Positions 26,484 to 35,364 of a DNA stretch of 64,000 nucleotides are shown in pieces. Position 1 is the first letter of the stretch; every line of letters begins with the position of its first letter. The stretch covers positions 2,447,516 to 2,511,515 of the forward strand of contig NZ_CP133319.1 of NCBI RefSeq assembly GCF_038811545.1. Reading direction: 5' to 3'. The notes beneath the pieces are model-generated. The model was not told where the DNA came from, made no database searches, and saw only the letters and a list, made by a program, of their open reading frames with translations. The translations under genes were made by a program, and so were the position numbers. The stretch comes from Rhodoligotrophos sp. CJ14 (GTDB taxonomy: Bacteria; Pseudomonadota; Alphaproteobacteria; Rhizobiales; Im1).

Positions 26484-26942
26484 CTATTGATAGCCACCCT
26501 CTTTGCGGGGTTCCGCTGCCTCGCTCTGCACGGAATCGGCGTTCTCTGGCGCCCAGAGCCGCCGTCGATCCGGATCGCCGCTGCTGATCTGCTCGGGGTC
26601 GAAATAACAGCGAAAGGCCGTGATTTTCCGGGAATCGTGCTCGATGACCGTAACCCCGCCATAGCGGAAGGGGCCATAGGTGGTGGCGCCGTCGCTCGTC
26701 CACTCGATGAAGCTCACCCGATCCGCCTTCACCACGGTCCTGAACACGGAATGGATCTGCTGAAAGGCGCGGCGATAGTCGTGCCAGAACTTTTCAACGG
26801 CGTGTTCCTCATCCTTGCGGTGCTCGACCAGCGGGTTTGAGATCTCCGCAGCCTGGCTGAACAGTGCAGCAAGGGGCTCTATCGCACCGGTTTCCTCCAG
26901 CCCGCGAAGCGCCGTGATGAACTCGTCGGTAATGTCTTGCAT
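26484..26942 (-). CDS. SnoaL-like / NTF2-fold protein
   Basis: Protein of 152 residues with an NTF2-like pattern: an N-terminal helix (ITDEFITALRGLEE), ALFSQAAEISNPLV, FWHDYRRAFQQIHSVF, and beta strands ending TVIEHDSRKITAFRCYFDPEQI. Such proteins may be isomerases, hydratases or binding proteins; no catalytic residues can be assigned here. ATG 26942 follows GGAAAGGG and fits the fold; the longer upstream extension is probably not translated. Its stop lies far from other genes. Confidence 0.72.
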   Translation of the reverse strand: MQDITDEFITALRGLEETGAIEPLAALFSQAAEISNPLVEHRKDEEHAVEKFWHDYRRAFQQIHSVFRTVVKADRVSFIEWTSDGATTYGPFRYGGVTVIEHDSRKITAFRCYFDPEQISSGDPDRRRLWAPENADSVQSEAAEPRKEGGYQ

Positions 26943-27089
26943 GCGCCCTTTCCGGACAGCAGTCACCATGACCGTCCTTGCTTTGCAAGGGTGCTCGTCC
27001 GGAAAAGGTTCCTCAATCAGCGCTGGCGTGGGACCGCGAAGCTCTGTTCCGGGCTTCACAGCCTCTGCGCGGAGAGCCGGAGAACCATA

Positions 27090-28304
27090 CTAGTTCCCCG
27101 TCACCAGCGGGCACTTGCCCTCATTCAGGGGGCGATAGGCCTGATCCACTGGTACTTCCTGCACCAGTTCGTAGACGTCATTCGGATTGTCGGCCGGCGC
27201 TTCCTTGACGCGCCACACATAGACCGGCGTCATCCGGCGCCCATCCTCGCGGATCGTGCTCTTGCCGAAAATCGGATCCTCGCTCGGCGAAGCCTTCATC
27301 TTGGCGACGATCGCCTTGCCATCCGAGGACTTCCCATCGAGCTCATCCACCGCGGCCAGATACTGCCAAACCGCAGCATAGGCACCCGCCTGCAGGCTGG
27401 TTGGCACCTTCCCCTTGAACCGCTCGGCAAACCTATTGGCAAAGTCTCGCGTCTGATCGTTCAGGTTCCAGTACCAGTTATTGGTGACGATCGCCCCGTT
27501 CGCCACATTCGTGCCAATGGACACGATATCAGAGATATAGACCGCGAGTCCGACCACTTTCTGATCGCCCTGCGTCATCCCGAAATCGGCCGCCTGCTTC
27601 ACGGCATTCACGAAATCCCCATTAGGCGCGGCCAGCGCGACCACCTTGGCACCGGATGTCTGCGCCTGCACCAGGAACGATGAGAAATCGAGATTGCCGA
27701 GGGGATAAGCAACGCTGCCAAGCTTCTTGCCACCGGCCTTCTCGAGCGCGGCGGTCGATTGCGCTTCCATATCGTGACCGAACGCATAGTCAGTGGAGAT
27801 ATAGAACCAGGTATCGCCGCCGTCTTTGACCATGGTGCGGGTCGGCACATTGGCCATGGTCCATGTATCGATGGAATAGTGCACGGTATTTGGGGTGCAG
27901 CGCTCGCCCGTGAGCTGGCTGGAGACGCCACCGGTACCAAGGAACACCTTGTTGGCATTCTTCATGAAGTCGCTGACTGCGAGCGCAATCGCCGAATTGG
28001 GCACGTCGATCACCGCTTCGACGCCCTCTGTGTCAACCCAGCGCCGGACCAGGCCAAGCCCGACATCTGCCTTGTTCTGGTGATCTCCCGACAGGATCTC
28101 GACCGGCCGGCCCGGATGGCTCTTCCGGTAATCCTCAGCAGCCATCTTTGCCGCCTCGACCGAGCCCGGACCGCTCACATCGGCGAAGCCACCCGACATG
28201 TCGCTGAGCACACCGATCCGGATCGGGGTTTGCTCTGACTGCGCCTGAGCCGAAACGCTCAGCAAGGCCAAGGCCAGGCCTGCTGCAAGGCTGTGCCACT
28301 TCAT
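27090..28304 (-). CDS. Branched-chain amino-acid-type ABC solute-binding protein (LivK family)
   Basis: Periplasmic binding protein of 404 residues with a Sec signal peptide (LAAGLALALLSVSAQAQ) and mature start IRIGVLSDMSGGFADVSGPG. It shares ILSGDHQNKADVG, STDYAFGHDM and FSSFLVQAQTSGAKVVAL with the paralogues at 9.9 and 59.4 kb. ATG 28304 follows GGGAGGAAATC. An ATAC-N6-GTAT box lies 48 bp upstream of the start, the same box found before the SDR and monooxygenase genes, so it belongs to that putative regulon. No permease is adjacent. Confidence 0.9.
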   Translation of the reverse strand: MKWHSLAAGLALALLSVSAQAQSEQTPIRIGVLSDMSGGFADVSGPGSVEAAKMAAEDYRKSHPGRPVEILSGDHQNKADVGLGLVRRWVDTEGVEAVIDVPNSAIALAVSDFMKNANKVFLGTGGVSSQLTGERCTPNTVHYSIDTWTMANVPTRTMVKDGGDTWFYISTDYAFGHDMEAQSTAALEKAGGKKLGSVAYPLGNLDFSSFLVQAQTSGAKVVALAAPNGDFVNAVKQAADFGMTQGDQKVVGLAVYISDIVSIGTNVANGAIVTNNWYWNLNDQTRDFANRFAERFKGKVPTSLQAGAYAAVWQYLAAVDELDGKSSDGKAIVAKMKASPSEDPIFGKSTIREDGRRMTPVYVWRVKEAPADNPNDVYELVQEVPVDQAYRPLNEGKCPLVTGN

Positions 28305-28352
28305 GATTTCCTCCCATACGAAGCCGTTGACCGGCGCTCCCCATTTCTGGAC

Positions 28353-28366
28353 ATACTGCCGGGTAT
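28353..28366. promoter_or_regulatory. ATAC-N6-GTAT box upstream of the 27-kb binding-protein gene
   Basis: Sequence ATACTGCCGGGTAT, an inverted repeat ATAC/GTAT with a 6-bp GC-rich spacer. Two near-identical copies (31699 and 33674) precede other genes of this cluster. Likely operator of the adjacent TetR protein. Confidence 0.55.
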
Positions 28367-28425
28367 TATGTTTCGCGTCAATGAAGCTGCCTCCAGGAGC
28401 GCTCCATCCGCAGGTTTGCGTGGAC

Positions 28426-29118
28426 TCAGCTCCTGCCGTCGATGCCCTGCATCACGAACATGGCATGCTCTTCCGCAATTTGACGCCGCGCCTTCTCCGT
28501 TTCGCCCGGCCGCGGCCGATACCACAAGGTCATCCAGTTCAGGGCACCCAGCAGCGGCTTCACCACGATCCGCGGCTCGCAGCGGCGAAACTCTCCCGCG
28601 GCAATCCCTTGCGCAAGCACGTCGAGAAAATGCTGCTCATATTCATCTCGCATCTGGATGAGCGTCTTGAGCATCTTGCGCTGAGCCGGTGTCGTGCTCC
28701 CCATGAGATGCATCTCGACCCCCTGCACCGATACGCGCTGCAGCGGCAGATGCGACATGATCAGATCCACATGCGCAATCAGCATCTGCTGCAAACGCTC
28801 GCGTGCGGAGCCTGCTCCCGTGGCGATTGGCCGGATGGTCTTGAGATTGAGGTCCATCGCGGCGCGGTGGATGTCGAAGAATAGGTCGGCCTTGCTGCGA
28901 TAATAGTAGTAGACGCGCCCCTTGGTGGCACCCAGCACCGCTGCGACCGTATCGATCGACGTCGCTGCATAGCCATGCTCCATGAACGCGACCGCTGCGG
29001 CCGACAATACCTCCCAGCGGTTCTGATCCGTCTGGGACTGGCTGTCCTGCACAGGTCCAGGCGCGTCCTTCTTGGAAAGACGCCGGCGACGCCGGGGTGG
29101 AGCGATCTCACTGGTCAT
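28426..29118 (-). CDS. TetR-family transcriptional regulator
   Basis: Regulator of 230 residues. After a basic N-terminal tail (PPRRRRRLSKKD), a TetR helix-turn-helix occupies about residues 35-80 (FMEHGYAATSIDTVAAVLG, then GRVYYYYRSKADLF). The C-terminal domain should bind a small molecule, probably a CoA thioester or substrate of the neighbouring ligase/monooxygenase pathway. ATG 29118 is chosen because upstream codons are unconserved, although the ribosome-binding site is weak. It is located between the binding protein and acyl-CoA ligase genes, all on the minus strand. Confidence 0.88.
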   Translation of the reverse strand: MTSEIAPPRRRRRLSKKDAPGPVQDSQSQTDQNRWEVLSAAAVAFMEHGYAATSIDTVAAVLGATKGRVYYYYRSKADLFFDIHRAAMDLNLKTIRPIATGAGSARERLQQMLIAHVDLIMSHLPLQRVSVQGVEMHLMGSTTPAQRKMLKTLIQMRDEYEQHFLDVLAQGIAAGEFRRCEPRIVVKPLLGALNWMTLWYRPRPGETEKARRQIAEEHAMFVMQGIDGRS

Positions 29119-29236
29119 GGGAAATGACAACCAAGTCCTTATCAAGTCCGAGCCGACAACGGCCCCAACGGCTGAATCCGTTGGCGGCCGGCGACCCTGC
29201 ATAACCTCTCATCGGCGCACCCCGAAAACAGCGCGC

Positions 29237-30859
29237 CTATCCTACAGCCTTGCCCCCGCCGGCCTCCTGCTCGGCCTCTTTCGCCAGCAGGGCACGCTGC
29301 ACCTTGCCTGTGGGCGTGCGCGGGAGCTCTTCCACAAATTTCACGAAGCGCGGCACCTTGTAATCAGCCATCCGTCCTTTGCAGTAGGCGATCACATCCT
29401 GCGGCGTCAGTCCGGATCCCGCGGCGCGTTCGATGAACGCATAAGGCACTTGCCCCATCCGCTCGTCCGGCGCTCCCACCACTGCGGACGACTTGATTTC
29501 AGGATGGCCCGCAAGATGCTGCTCGATCTCGATCGGCGAGGTATTGGTGCCGCCGACCTTCAGCATCTCCTTGAGCCGCCCGGTGATGGTGAGATAGCCC
29601 TGTTCGTCGAGATTGCCGATATCACCGCTGCGCAGCCAGCCATTTTCGGTGATCGCCTGCCTGGTTGCGTCGGGATCTTTGTAATAGCCCATCATCACCG
29701 TTTCGCCGCGGCACCAGACTTCGCCATCTTTGCCCGGTCCCACAACCTCGAATGTCTCGGGATTGACGATCCGCACCTCGCAATCCGAAAGCAGCGGCGC
29801 CTTGTTCTGGCAACAGACCGCGATCGGATCATCCCACGCATTGAATGAGGTCGAGATGGTGTTCTCGGTCATGCCATAGGTCGAAAGCAGCCGCGGCAGG
29901 CGCAGGGCGCGCATGATCTTTTCGAATGTCTCCTGCATCACAGCGGAGCCACCGATCCATGCAGCCTTCATGGACGAGGTGTCTCTGTCCTTCAGCTCGG
30001 GAAGGGCCACGAGATCGTAATAATGCGTAGGCACCGCGCCGAAGGCCGTGACCCCATGGGCCTCGATCAGCCTCAGCGCTTCCGATGCATTCCACTGCAC
30101 CATCGGCACCAGCCCTGCGCCAAGCGAAATGGCGGGGATGAGTGCCATGAACAGACCGGCCGAATGATAGAACGGCATATGTGCCATGATCCGACCGCCC
30201 GGCTCCACCCCGAGCGCAAGGCCCACCTTGGTAGACTGCCGGATCACCCCGTGATTATGCATCACGCCCTTCGGCTTACCCGTCGTGCCCGAGGTGTAGC
30301 AGATGAGCAGGAGATCCTCTGGCCGTACCTTGGCCTCTGCTTCGGCGACGGACGCGGCATCGTCCCGGAGAAGCGATGCCAGGGAGATTGTCCCCGCTGC
30401 GGGCTCATCACTCACCATCACCACCGATGACAGCTTGGGAAATGCGGCCAGCGCAAGCTTGCCCGGCTCGCCCGCCGCCAGTTCGGGCGCAAGCGACAGG
30501 AGCATCTCGTAATAATCGGTGCTCCACATCCGGTGCAGCATCACCAGCACCTTGGCGTCGGACTGCTCGATGACATAGCGCGCCTCTTCCGCCTTGTAGC
30601 GCGTATTCACCGGAACGATCACGGCGCCAATCCTGGCGGCGGCGCAGAAGGTCAGCACCCACTCATAGGTATTGGGCAGCCAGATCGCGACGTGATCGCC
30701 TCGCCCGACCCCCAGCTTGAGCAGCCCGGCGGCCATGCGGTCGACCTCCCCATTGAAGGCAGCGAACGTAACCGTCCGGTCGTCACTGATGAAGAAGGGG
30801 ATATCGGGATACCGTTTGGCGCTCTCCCGCAAAAGACTGCCGATAGTGGGCTTGTTCAT
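29237..30859 (-). CDS. Acyl-CoA synthetase (AMP-forming)
   Basis: Adenylate-forming ligase of 540 residues that activates a carboxylic acid to its CoA thioester. The P-loop-like motif CYTSGTTGKPKGVMHNHG (about residues 190-207), the A5 region STYGMTENT, the hinge Asp in LRSGDIGNLDEQGYLTI and the C-terminal Lys in TPTGKVQRALL are intact. No signal peptide. ATG 30859 follows AGGAAAGG. It lies 8 bp downstream of the SDR gene, so both are read from the promoter carrying the ATAC-N6-GTAT box. Substrate unknown. Confidence 0.92.
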   Translation of the reverse strand: MNKPTIGSLLRESAKRYPDIPFFISDDRTVTFAAFNGEVDRMAAGLLKLGVGRGDHVAIWLPNTYEWVLTFCAAARIGAVIVPVNTRYKAEEARYVIEQSDAKVLVMLHRMWSTDYYEMLLSLAPELAAGEPGKLALAAFPKLSSVVMVSDEPAAGTISLASLLRDDAASVAEAEAKVRPEDLLLICYTSGTTGKPKGVMHNHGVIRQSTKVGLALGVEPGGRIMAHMPFYHSAGLFMALIPAISLGAGLVPMVQWNASEALRLIEAHGVTAFGAVPTHYYDLVALPELKDRDTSSMKAAWIGGSAVMQETFEKIMRALRLPRLLSTYGMTENTISTSFNAWDDPIAVCCQNKAPLLSDCEVRIVNPETFEVVGPGKDGEVWCRGETVMMGYYKDPDATRQAITENGWLRSGDIGNLDEQGYLTITGRLKEMLKVGGTNTSPIEIEQHLAGHPEIKSSAVVGAPDERMGQVPYAFIERAAGSGLTPQDVIAYCKGRMADYKVPRFVKFVEELPRTPTGKVQRALLAKEAEQEAGGGKAVG

Positions 30860-30867
30860 AGCCTTTC

Positions 30868-31635
30868 CTAGACCGAATAGCCGCCATCAAGGGCGATGCT
30901 TTGTCCCGTGATGAATGCCGACCTGGAGGACGCAAGAAACACTGCGGCATCCGCAGCCTCTTCCGCCGTGCCGAAGCGGCGAAGCGAGGTGTTGCGCTTC
31001 ATGGCCTCAACGAAATCCGGCGTGAGGCGCTCCTCAAGCCGGTGGAAAAGACCGGCATCGATCACACCCAGCGCAAGGGAATTGGCCCGAATGCCGTAGC
31101 GCCCCTCTTCCCGGGCGATCCCGCGCATCATGGCCTCGATACCGGCCTTGGGCACGAGGGAAAGAATGTCCTTGGGCGGATGCCGCATGAGCCCTGCCGA
31201 GGACATGGCAACGAAAGCCCCGCCTTGGCCCCGCATATGCGGAATGACCGCTTTGATCACGTTGAAGGCCCCCGTGAGATCGCCTGCGACGGTTCTGTCC
31301 CACTCCGCATCGTCGATCGCAGCCACGTAGGTCATGCTGATATCGGCGCCATGAGCGAGAACCACCGTATGAAGCCTGCCGAAATCACGCGCAACCTCAT
31401 CAACTGCCGCCCTGACCGCCTCGCGATCGGTCAGATCGAGCGCGACAGAACGCGCGCGCAGGCCTTGGGCCTCTAGAGCCTCCACGAGCTCGCCTGCCGC
31501 GGCTTTATTCGATCGATAGGTGAACGCGACGTCGCAGCCTTCCGCGGCCAGCGCCAAGCAGACAGCGCGGCCGATACCACCGCTGCCACCGACGACAAGC
31601 GCTGCGCCCTCCGGAAACATTGCCCTCCCCGCCAT
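30868..31635 (-). CDS. SDR-fold protein lacking the catalytic tyrosine
   Basis: Short-chain dehydrogenase/reductase-fold protein of 255 residues. The cofactor motif VVGGSGGIGRAVCLALA and the C-terminal FLASSRSAFITGQSIALDGGY are classical. In the active site the Ser (AMSSAGLM) and Lys are present, but the expected Tyr four residues before Lys is Ser (SLVPKAG), so normal dehydrogenase chemistry is doubtful. ATG 31635 has an excellent TAGGAGG ribosome-binding site. First gene of an operon with the acyl-CoA ligase, preceded by an ATAC-N6-GTAT box. Confidence 0.88.
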   Translation of the reverse strand: MAGRAMFPEGAALVVGGSGGIGRAVCLALAAEGCDVAFTYRSNKAAAGELVEALEAQGLRARSVALDLTDREAVRAAVDEVARDFGRLHTVVLAHGADISMTYVAAIDDAEWDRTVAGDLTGAFNVIKAVIPHMRGQGGAFVAMSSAGLMRHPPKDILSLVPKAGIEAMMRGIAREEGRYGIRANSLALGVIDAGLFHRLEERLTPDFVEAMKRNTSLRRFGTAEEAADAAVFLASSRSAFITGQSIALDGGYSV

Positions 31636-31698
31636 TTAACCTCCTATGACCGCATCATTTTTCTTATGCGAATAGCGCTCGCCATCGCTTCGAATGAA

Positions 31699-31712
31699 AT
31701 ACTACCGGGTAT
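31699..31712. promoter_or_regulatory. ATAC-N6-GTAT box upstream of the SDR-ligase operon
   Basis: Sequence ATACTACCGGGTAT, differing from the copy at 28353 in a single base. It lies 63 bp upstream of the SDR start codon, a normal promoter position. Confidence 0.58.
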
Positions 31713-31736
31713 GATGACTGTCAAACCTGCCTCGCC

Positions 31737-33665
31737 CTAAGCAGCCCTCTCCTGGCGATATTCCGAGAGCTTCGGCTCGAATGTCAGCTTCCAATAATCC
31801 ACCAGCCGCCAGGGCTGGTTTGTGATGATACGGCCACTCTCATTCTTGTACCAGGTCGACACCTTCGGATGACTCCAGACGAGCTGCCTCAGTCGCGCGT
31901 CGATATCCTCGTTATAGGCGTCATGCACATCCTCACGGATTTCAACCGCGGCGATGCCTTGCTCCACCATCGCACGCAACACCTTGACGATGTAGCGGGT
32001 CTGGCACTCCGCCAGGAATATGGCGCTCCCACCATGGCCGAGATTGGTGTTCGGCCCATACATCACGAACATATTGGGGAACTCGGGCACGCTGATACCG
32101 AGATAGGCGCGCGGATTGTTATCGCCCCAGATCTCACGGATCGTTCGCCCGCAACGCCCGGTGATCTCCATTGGCCAGAGCATCTTGCCCGCATGGAACC
32201 CGGTTGCGAAGACGATTGCGTCTGTCGGTATGCGGCGCCCGTCGGCGACCCGGATGGCGTCGGGCTCGATCCGTTCGATGGCCTCGGTGACAAGCTCGAC
32301 CTTCTCCTGCCGCAGCATCTTGTACCAGCCTGCATCTGCCAGCACGCGCTTGCCGAACGGTGGATAATCCGGCACAACCTTTTCGATCAGATCGTCCCGC
32401 CCCTCGAGCTCACGGTGAATATGGCGCAGCAAAGCCTGCCGAAAGCGCTCGTTGTGCTCATTCACCGCGCGATCATTGCCCGCCCAGGCGGGATCGAGCG
32501 CCAGGGCCTGGAATAGCCCGTCGGCAAAGCCCCAGAACAGCTGAAAACGGTACCAGGGTGCATAGAACGGAATGGTCTTCAGCGCCCACTTCTTTTCATC
32601 CGAAACCGTCCGCAGCACATTCGGACTGCGAGACACCCAGGCGCCGGAGCGCTGGAAGACCGTCAGCGATTGCACCGCCTCGACAATGCCAGGCCCGACC
32701 TGAACCGCGCTGGCGCCGGTGCCAATGAGCGCAACCCGCTTGTTGTTCAGGTCGGCATCATCCGGCCAGGCAGCCGTATGCATGATCTGGCCTTCGAACT
32801 GATCGAGCCCAGGGAGCTGCGGGATAGAGGGGCGATTGAGCTGGCCAACCGCACAGATCAGCGCGTTGAACACTTCGACGTGACGATTGCCCTCGCCATC
32901 TCTCGAGGACACGCGCCAGAGCTTCGCATCCGGCAGATATTGCGCGGCGCGAACCTCGTGCCGGAAGCGAATGAAGGGCCGCACGCCATATTTGTCGGCG
33001 CAATGCTTGAGATAGGCGAGAATGCTGTCTTGGCGGGAATAGTAGTTCGGCCAATCGTCGTTCGGCTCGAAAGAAAACTGATAGAAATGGTTCGGTGTGT
33101 CGACCTGGCAGCCGGGATAGCGGTTCTCATACCAGGTGCCGCCGACTTCGGGGTTCTTCTCGAAGATCACGAACGGAATACCCGCCTCGCGCAGCTTGAT
33201 GGCCGCGCATAGGCCGGATGCGCCCGCCCCGATAATCGCCACACGGAGCTGATGGCCTTGCCGCTCCGGCATCCGTGCCGGCTGTGACTGTGCCACCCGC
33301 TCCGGATCAAGCGACATCTGATCGAGCACCATCGGCACATAGTCGGGCGTCACCTCGTCAGCGACGGCGACACACATCATCCGCCGGATCGTCTCCGTAG
33401 TGGGATGAGCCAAACGCGGCGCACCGCCACTCGCCAACCGCATCATTTCGGCTGCGGCTTGGTCCCTGATCTCTCGCTTGAGCTCATCCGGCACCCGCTC
33501 GGAATAATCCCAGGGGCCGCGCACATGTGGGGCGATACGGTCGAGCCAGCCGAGCTCTCCGCTCATCTGAATGAGCGACATCGTCAGCGGAACGATGTCG
33601 GCGCCGTCGAGCTTCCGCCTGAGCTCAGAGATCTCTACCCCCGCCATCAAGTCTCGCATCCACAT
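31737..33665 (-). CDS. Baeyer-Villiger-type flavin monooxygenase
   Basis: FAD/NADPH monooxygenase of 642 residues expected to convert a ketone to an ester or lactone. First Rossmann motif GAGASGLCA lies near residue 144, the type-I BVMO fingerprint FEGQIMHTAAWP at 290-301, and the NADPH motif GTGASAVQVG just after. The roughly 140-residue N-terminal extension before the FAD domain resembles 4-hydroxyacetophenone monooxygenases. The start is uncertain: ATG 33665 lies only 8 bp from the operator box, and ATG 33659 or 33647 are alternatives. Part of the TetR-linked cluster. Confidence 0.9.
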   Translation of the reverse strand: MWMRDLMAGVEISELRRKLDGADIVPLTMSLIQMSGELGWLDRIAPHVRGPWDYSERVPDELKREIRDQAAAEMMRLASGGAPRLAHPTTETIRRMMCVAVADEVTPDYVPMVLDQMSLDPERVAQSQPARMPERQGHQLRVAIIGAGASGLCAAIKLREAGIPFVIFEKNPEVGGTWYENRYPGCQVDTPNHFYQFSFEPNDDWPNYYSRQDSILAYLKHCADKYGVRPFIRFRHEVRAAQYLPDAKLWRVSSRDGEGNRHVEVFNALICAVGQLNRPSIPQLPGLDQFEGQIMHTAAWPDDADLNNKRVALIGTGASAVQVGPGIVEAVQSLTVFQRSGAWVSRSPNVLRTVSDEKKWALKTIPFYAPWYRFQLFWGFADGLFQALALDPAWAGNDRAVNEHNERFRQALLRHIHRELEGRDDLIEKVVPDYPPFGKRVLADAGWYKMLRQEKVELVTEAIERIEPDAIRVADGRRIPTDAIVFATGFHAGKMLWPMEITGRCGRTIREIWGDNNPRAYLGISVPEFPNMFVMYGPNTNLGHGGSAIFLAECQTRYIVKVLRAMVEQGIAAVEIREDVHDAYNEDIDARLRQLVWSHPKVSTWYKNESGRIITNQPWRLVDYWKLTFEPKLSEYRQERAA

Positions 33666-33673
33666 TACATTCC

Positions 33674-33687
33674 ATACTACTCGGTAT
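33674..33687. promoter_or_regulatory. ATAC-N6-GTAT box upstream of the monooxygenase gene
   Basis: Sequence ATACTACTCGGTAT, third copy of the box, with the same half-sites and spacer length. It lies very close to the annotated start, which suggests a later start codon or repression by blocking the ribosome-binding region's transcription. Confidence 0.52.
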
Positions 33688-33767
33688 CTTTATAACATGT
33701 GGTATGGGATGTCGATGATGCAACTGCTGCGGCCTCTTGCATCCGCGGACGCTCGCTTATAGCTCGC

Positions 33768-34697
33768 TCAGGCGATCACGCGAGCACCCGGCCAGCCGCC
33801 CTTCCGCACCATGGACAGCACGTGCTCGGCCATGGCATCCGAAAAGACGCGCACCGAATAGGGTTGGCTGCGATCGATCGGCAGCACCAGCACGATCCGG
33901 CGCAGCACCTCAGGCTCGCACAGAGGGGCTGCGGAAATCTCACGATCGGCCAGTTCCGCCGCCACCGCCGAGGGCGGCAGAACGGTCCAGCCGAATCCGC
34001 TGCGGGCAAGCTCCAGCTGCGTCTGCAGGGAATCCACCTCGACCCGGACATTGAGGCGGAGATTGTGGCGCTCAGCGGCCTCGTCGATGAGCTTGCGCAG
34101 CCCGTGCTGTGGGCTTGGCATGATCATCGGCACTGATGTGAGGGCCGCGAACTTGACGGGAACGCCGATTTCGAGCCCCGCATCGGGAGATGCCACTACG
34201 AAGAGCGGCTCCTCCACCATCGGTACCACATCATAGCTCGACAAGCTCGGCAGGTCATAGAGCACGGCAATGTCGAGTTGGCGTCGGCCAAGCCATTCGA
34301 TGAGAAAGCCCGCATAGCCGGTGACCAGCCGCAGCGAGACCAATGGATTATTCTCGACGAAGGAACGGATAAAGGGCACCAGCGCCCGATCCCCAAGGCT
34401 CGGAATGATTCCGCACACCACGTTGCCCGTGATCGCCCCGCGCAAAGCCAGAAGGTCCGCACGGGCATGTTCGACCTCGCGCAGGATCGCCCGGGCACGC
34501 TCCAGCAGCCGCTCGCCGGCCTCGGTCAGTTTCATGCCCCTGCCCTGCCGCTCGAACAGCTCGGTTGCAAATTCCTCTTCCAGCAGCCGAACCTGCCGGC
34601 TCAGCGTCGGCTGTACCGTATTCAGCCGATCGGCGGCACGGGTCAGGCTGCCGGTTTCCGCAACCTGAATGAACGTCCTCAGCTGCCGCAGATCCAA
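33768..34697 (-). CDS. LysR-family transcriptional regulator
   Basis: Regulator of 309 residues. The N-terminal helix-turn-helix is typical (MDLRQLRTFIQVAETGSL, AADRLNTVQPTLSRQV), followed by a two-lobed effector domain. The start appears to be TTG 34697: it gives exactly the LysR N-terminus and follows CGGGAGA at 6-nt spacing. Divergent from the two-subunit TPP decarboxylase across 123 bp, so it is the likely regulator of that operon. Effector unknown. Confidence 0.9.
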   Translation of the reverse strand: MDLRQLRTFIQVAETGSLTRAADRLNTVQPTLSRQVRLLEEEFATELFERQGRGMKLTEAGERLLERARAILREVEHARADLLALRGAITGNVVCGIIPSLGDRALVPFIRSFVENNPLVSLRLVTGYAGFLIEWLGRRQLDIAVLYDLPSLSSYDVVPMVEEPLFVVASPDAGLEIGVPVKFAALTSVPMIMPSPQHGLRKLIDEAAERHNLRLNVRVEVDSLQTQLELARSGFGWTVLPPSAVAAELADREISAAPLCEPEVLRRIVLVLPIDRSQPYSVRVFSDAMAEHVLSMVRKGGWPGARVIA

Positions 34698-34733
34698 TGG
34701 GATCTCCCGAGATATAGAAGATCTGCATAGGAT

Positions 34734-34746
34734 ATAATGAAATTAT
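34734..34746. promoter_or_regulatory. Inverted repeat in the LysR/decarboxylase promoter
   Basis: ATAAT-GAA-ATTAT, an AT-rich 5-bp inverted repeat in the divergent intergenic region; a GATATA direct repeat lies just beside it (34711 and 34731). Possible LysR binding region. Confidence 0.35.
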
Positions 34747-34820
34747 CTATTTTCAAAAGCCTGCCACCAATGCCTATTCTGCCGCGGGGGGCCCGACGGG
34801 GCCAATGAAGTGAGGCCGAA

Positions 34821-35363
34821 ATGCAGGCTGTGCAGGCTAGCGAGAACACCCAGACACTCTGGCAGGACGTGCTGTTCGAGTGCCTGAAACGCGGCGGCAT
34901 TCGCCAAGTGCCCTTCGTGCCTGATGCCGGGCATAGCCACGTGATCCGCCGTGCCCAGGCCGATGGCGAGATGAAGGCCTACCCTCTCACGACTGAGGAG
35001 GAGGGCATCCCCGCCCTCTGCGGTGCTTGGCTCGGCGGAGAGAAAGGCGTCTTGCTGATGCAATCGAGTGGCGTTGGCAATTGCATCAACATGCTGAGTC
35101 TGGTTGCAAACTGCCGCTTTCCCTTCCTCACCATCGTGACCATGCGCGGCGAGTCCGGAGAGTTCAACCCTTGGCAGGTGCCGATGGGCCGGGCAACTCC
35201 AGTGGTGCTGGCCGCGATGGGCCTCACCGTGCACAGGATCGACCGTGCCGAGGACGTCGGCCCGACCATCGACATGGCCATCCATGATGCCTTCCTCAGC
35301 GAGCAGCAGGTCGCCGTTCTGCTGTCGCAAAGGTTGTTGGGTCGCAAGAAGTGGACGGATTGA
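34821..35363 (+). CDS. TPP-dependent decarboxylase alpha subunit (sulfopyruvate/phosphonopyruvate decarboxylase type)
   Basis: Protein of 180 residues corresponding to the PYR domain of a split thiamine-diphosphate decarboxylase, like ComD of coenzyme M synthesis. The conserved YPLTTEEEGIPALCGAWLGG (about residues 54-73) carries the cofactor-activating Glu, followed by LLMQSSGVGNCINML. It starts after GAAGTGAGGCCGAA and is followed at once by the beta subunit. Substrate could be sulfopyruvate, phosphonopyruvate or another 2-oxoacid; no coenzyme M or phosphonate genes are adjacent. Confidence 0.87.
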   Translation: MQAVQASENTQTLWQDVLFECLKRGGIRQVPFVPDAGHSHVIRRAQADGEMKAYPLTTEEEGIPALCGAWLGGEKGVLLMQSSGVGNCINMLSLVANCRFPFLTIVTMRGESGEFNPWQVPMGRATPVVLAAMGLTVHRIDRAEDVGPTIDMAIHDAFLSEQQVAVLLSQRLLGRKKWTD

Positions 35364-35364
35364 T

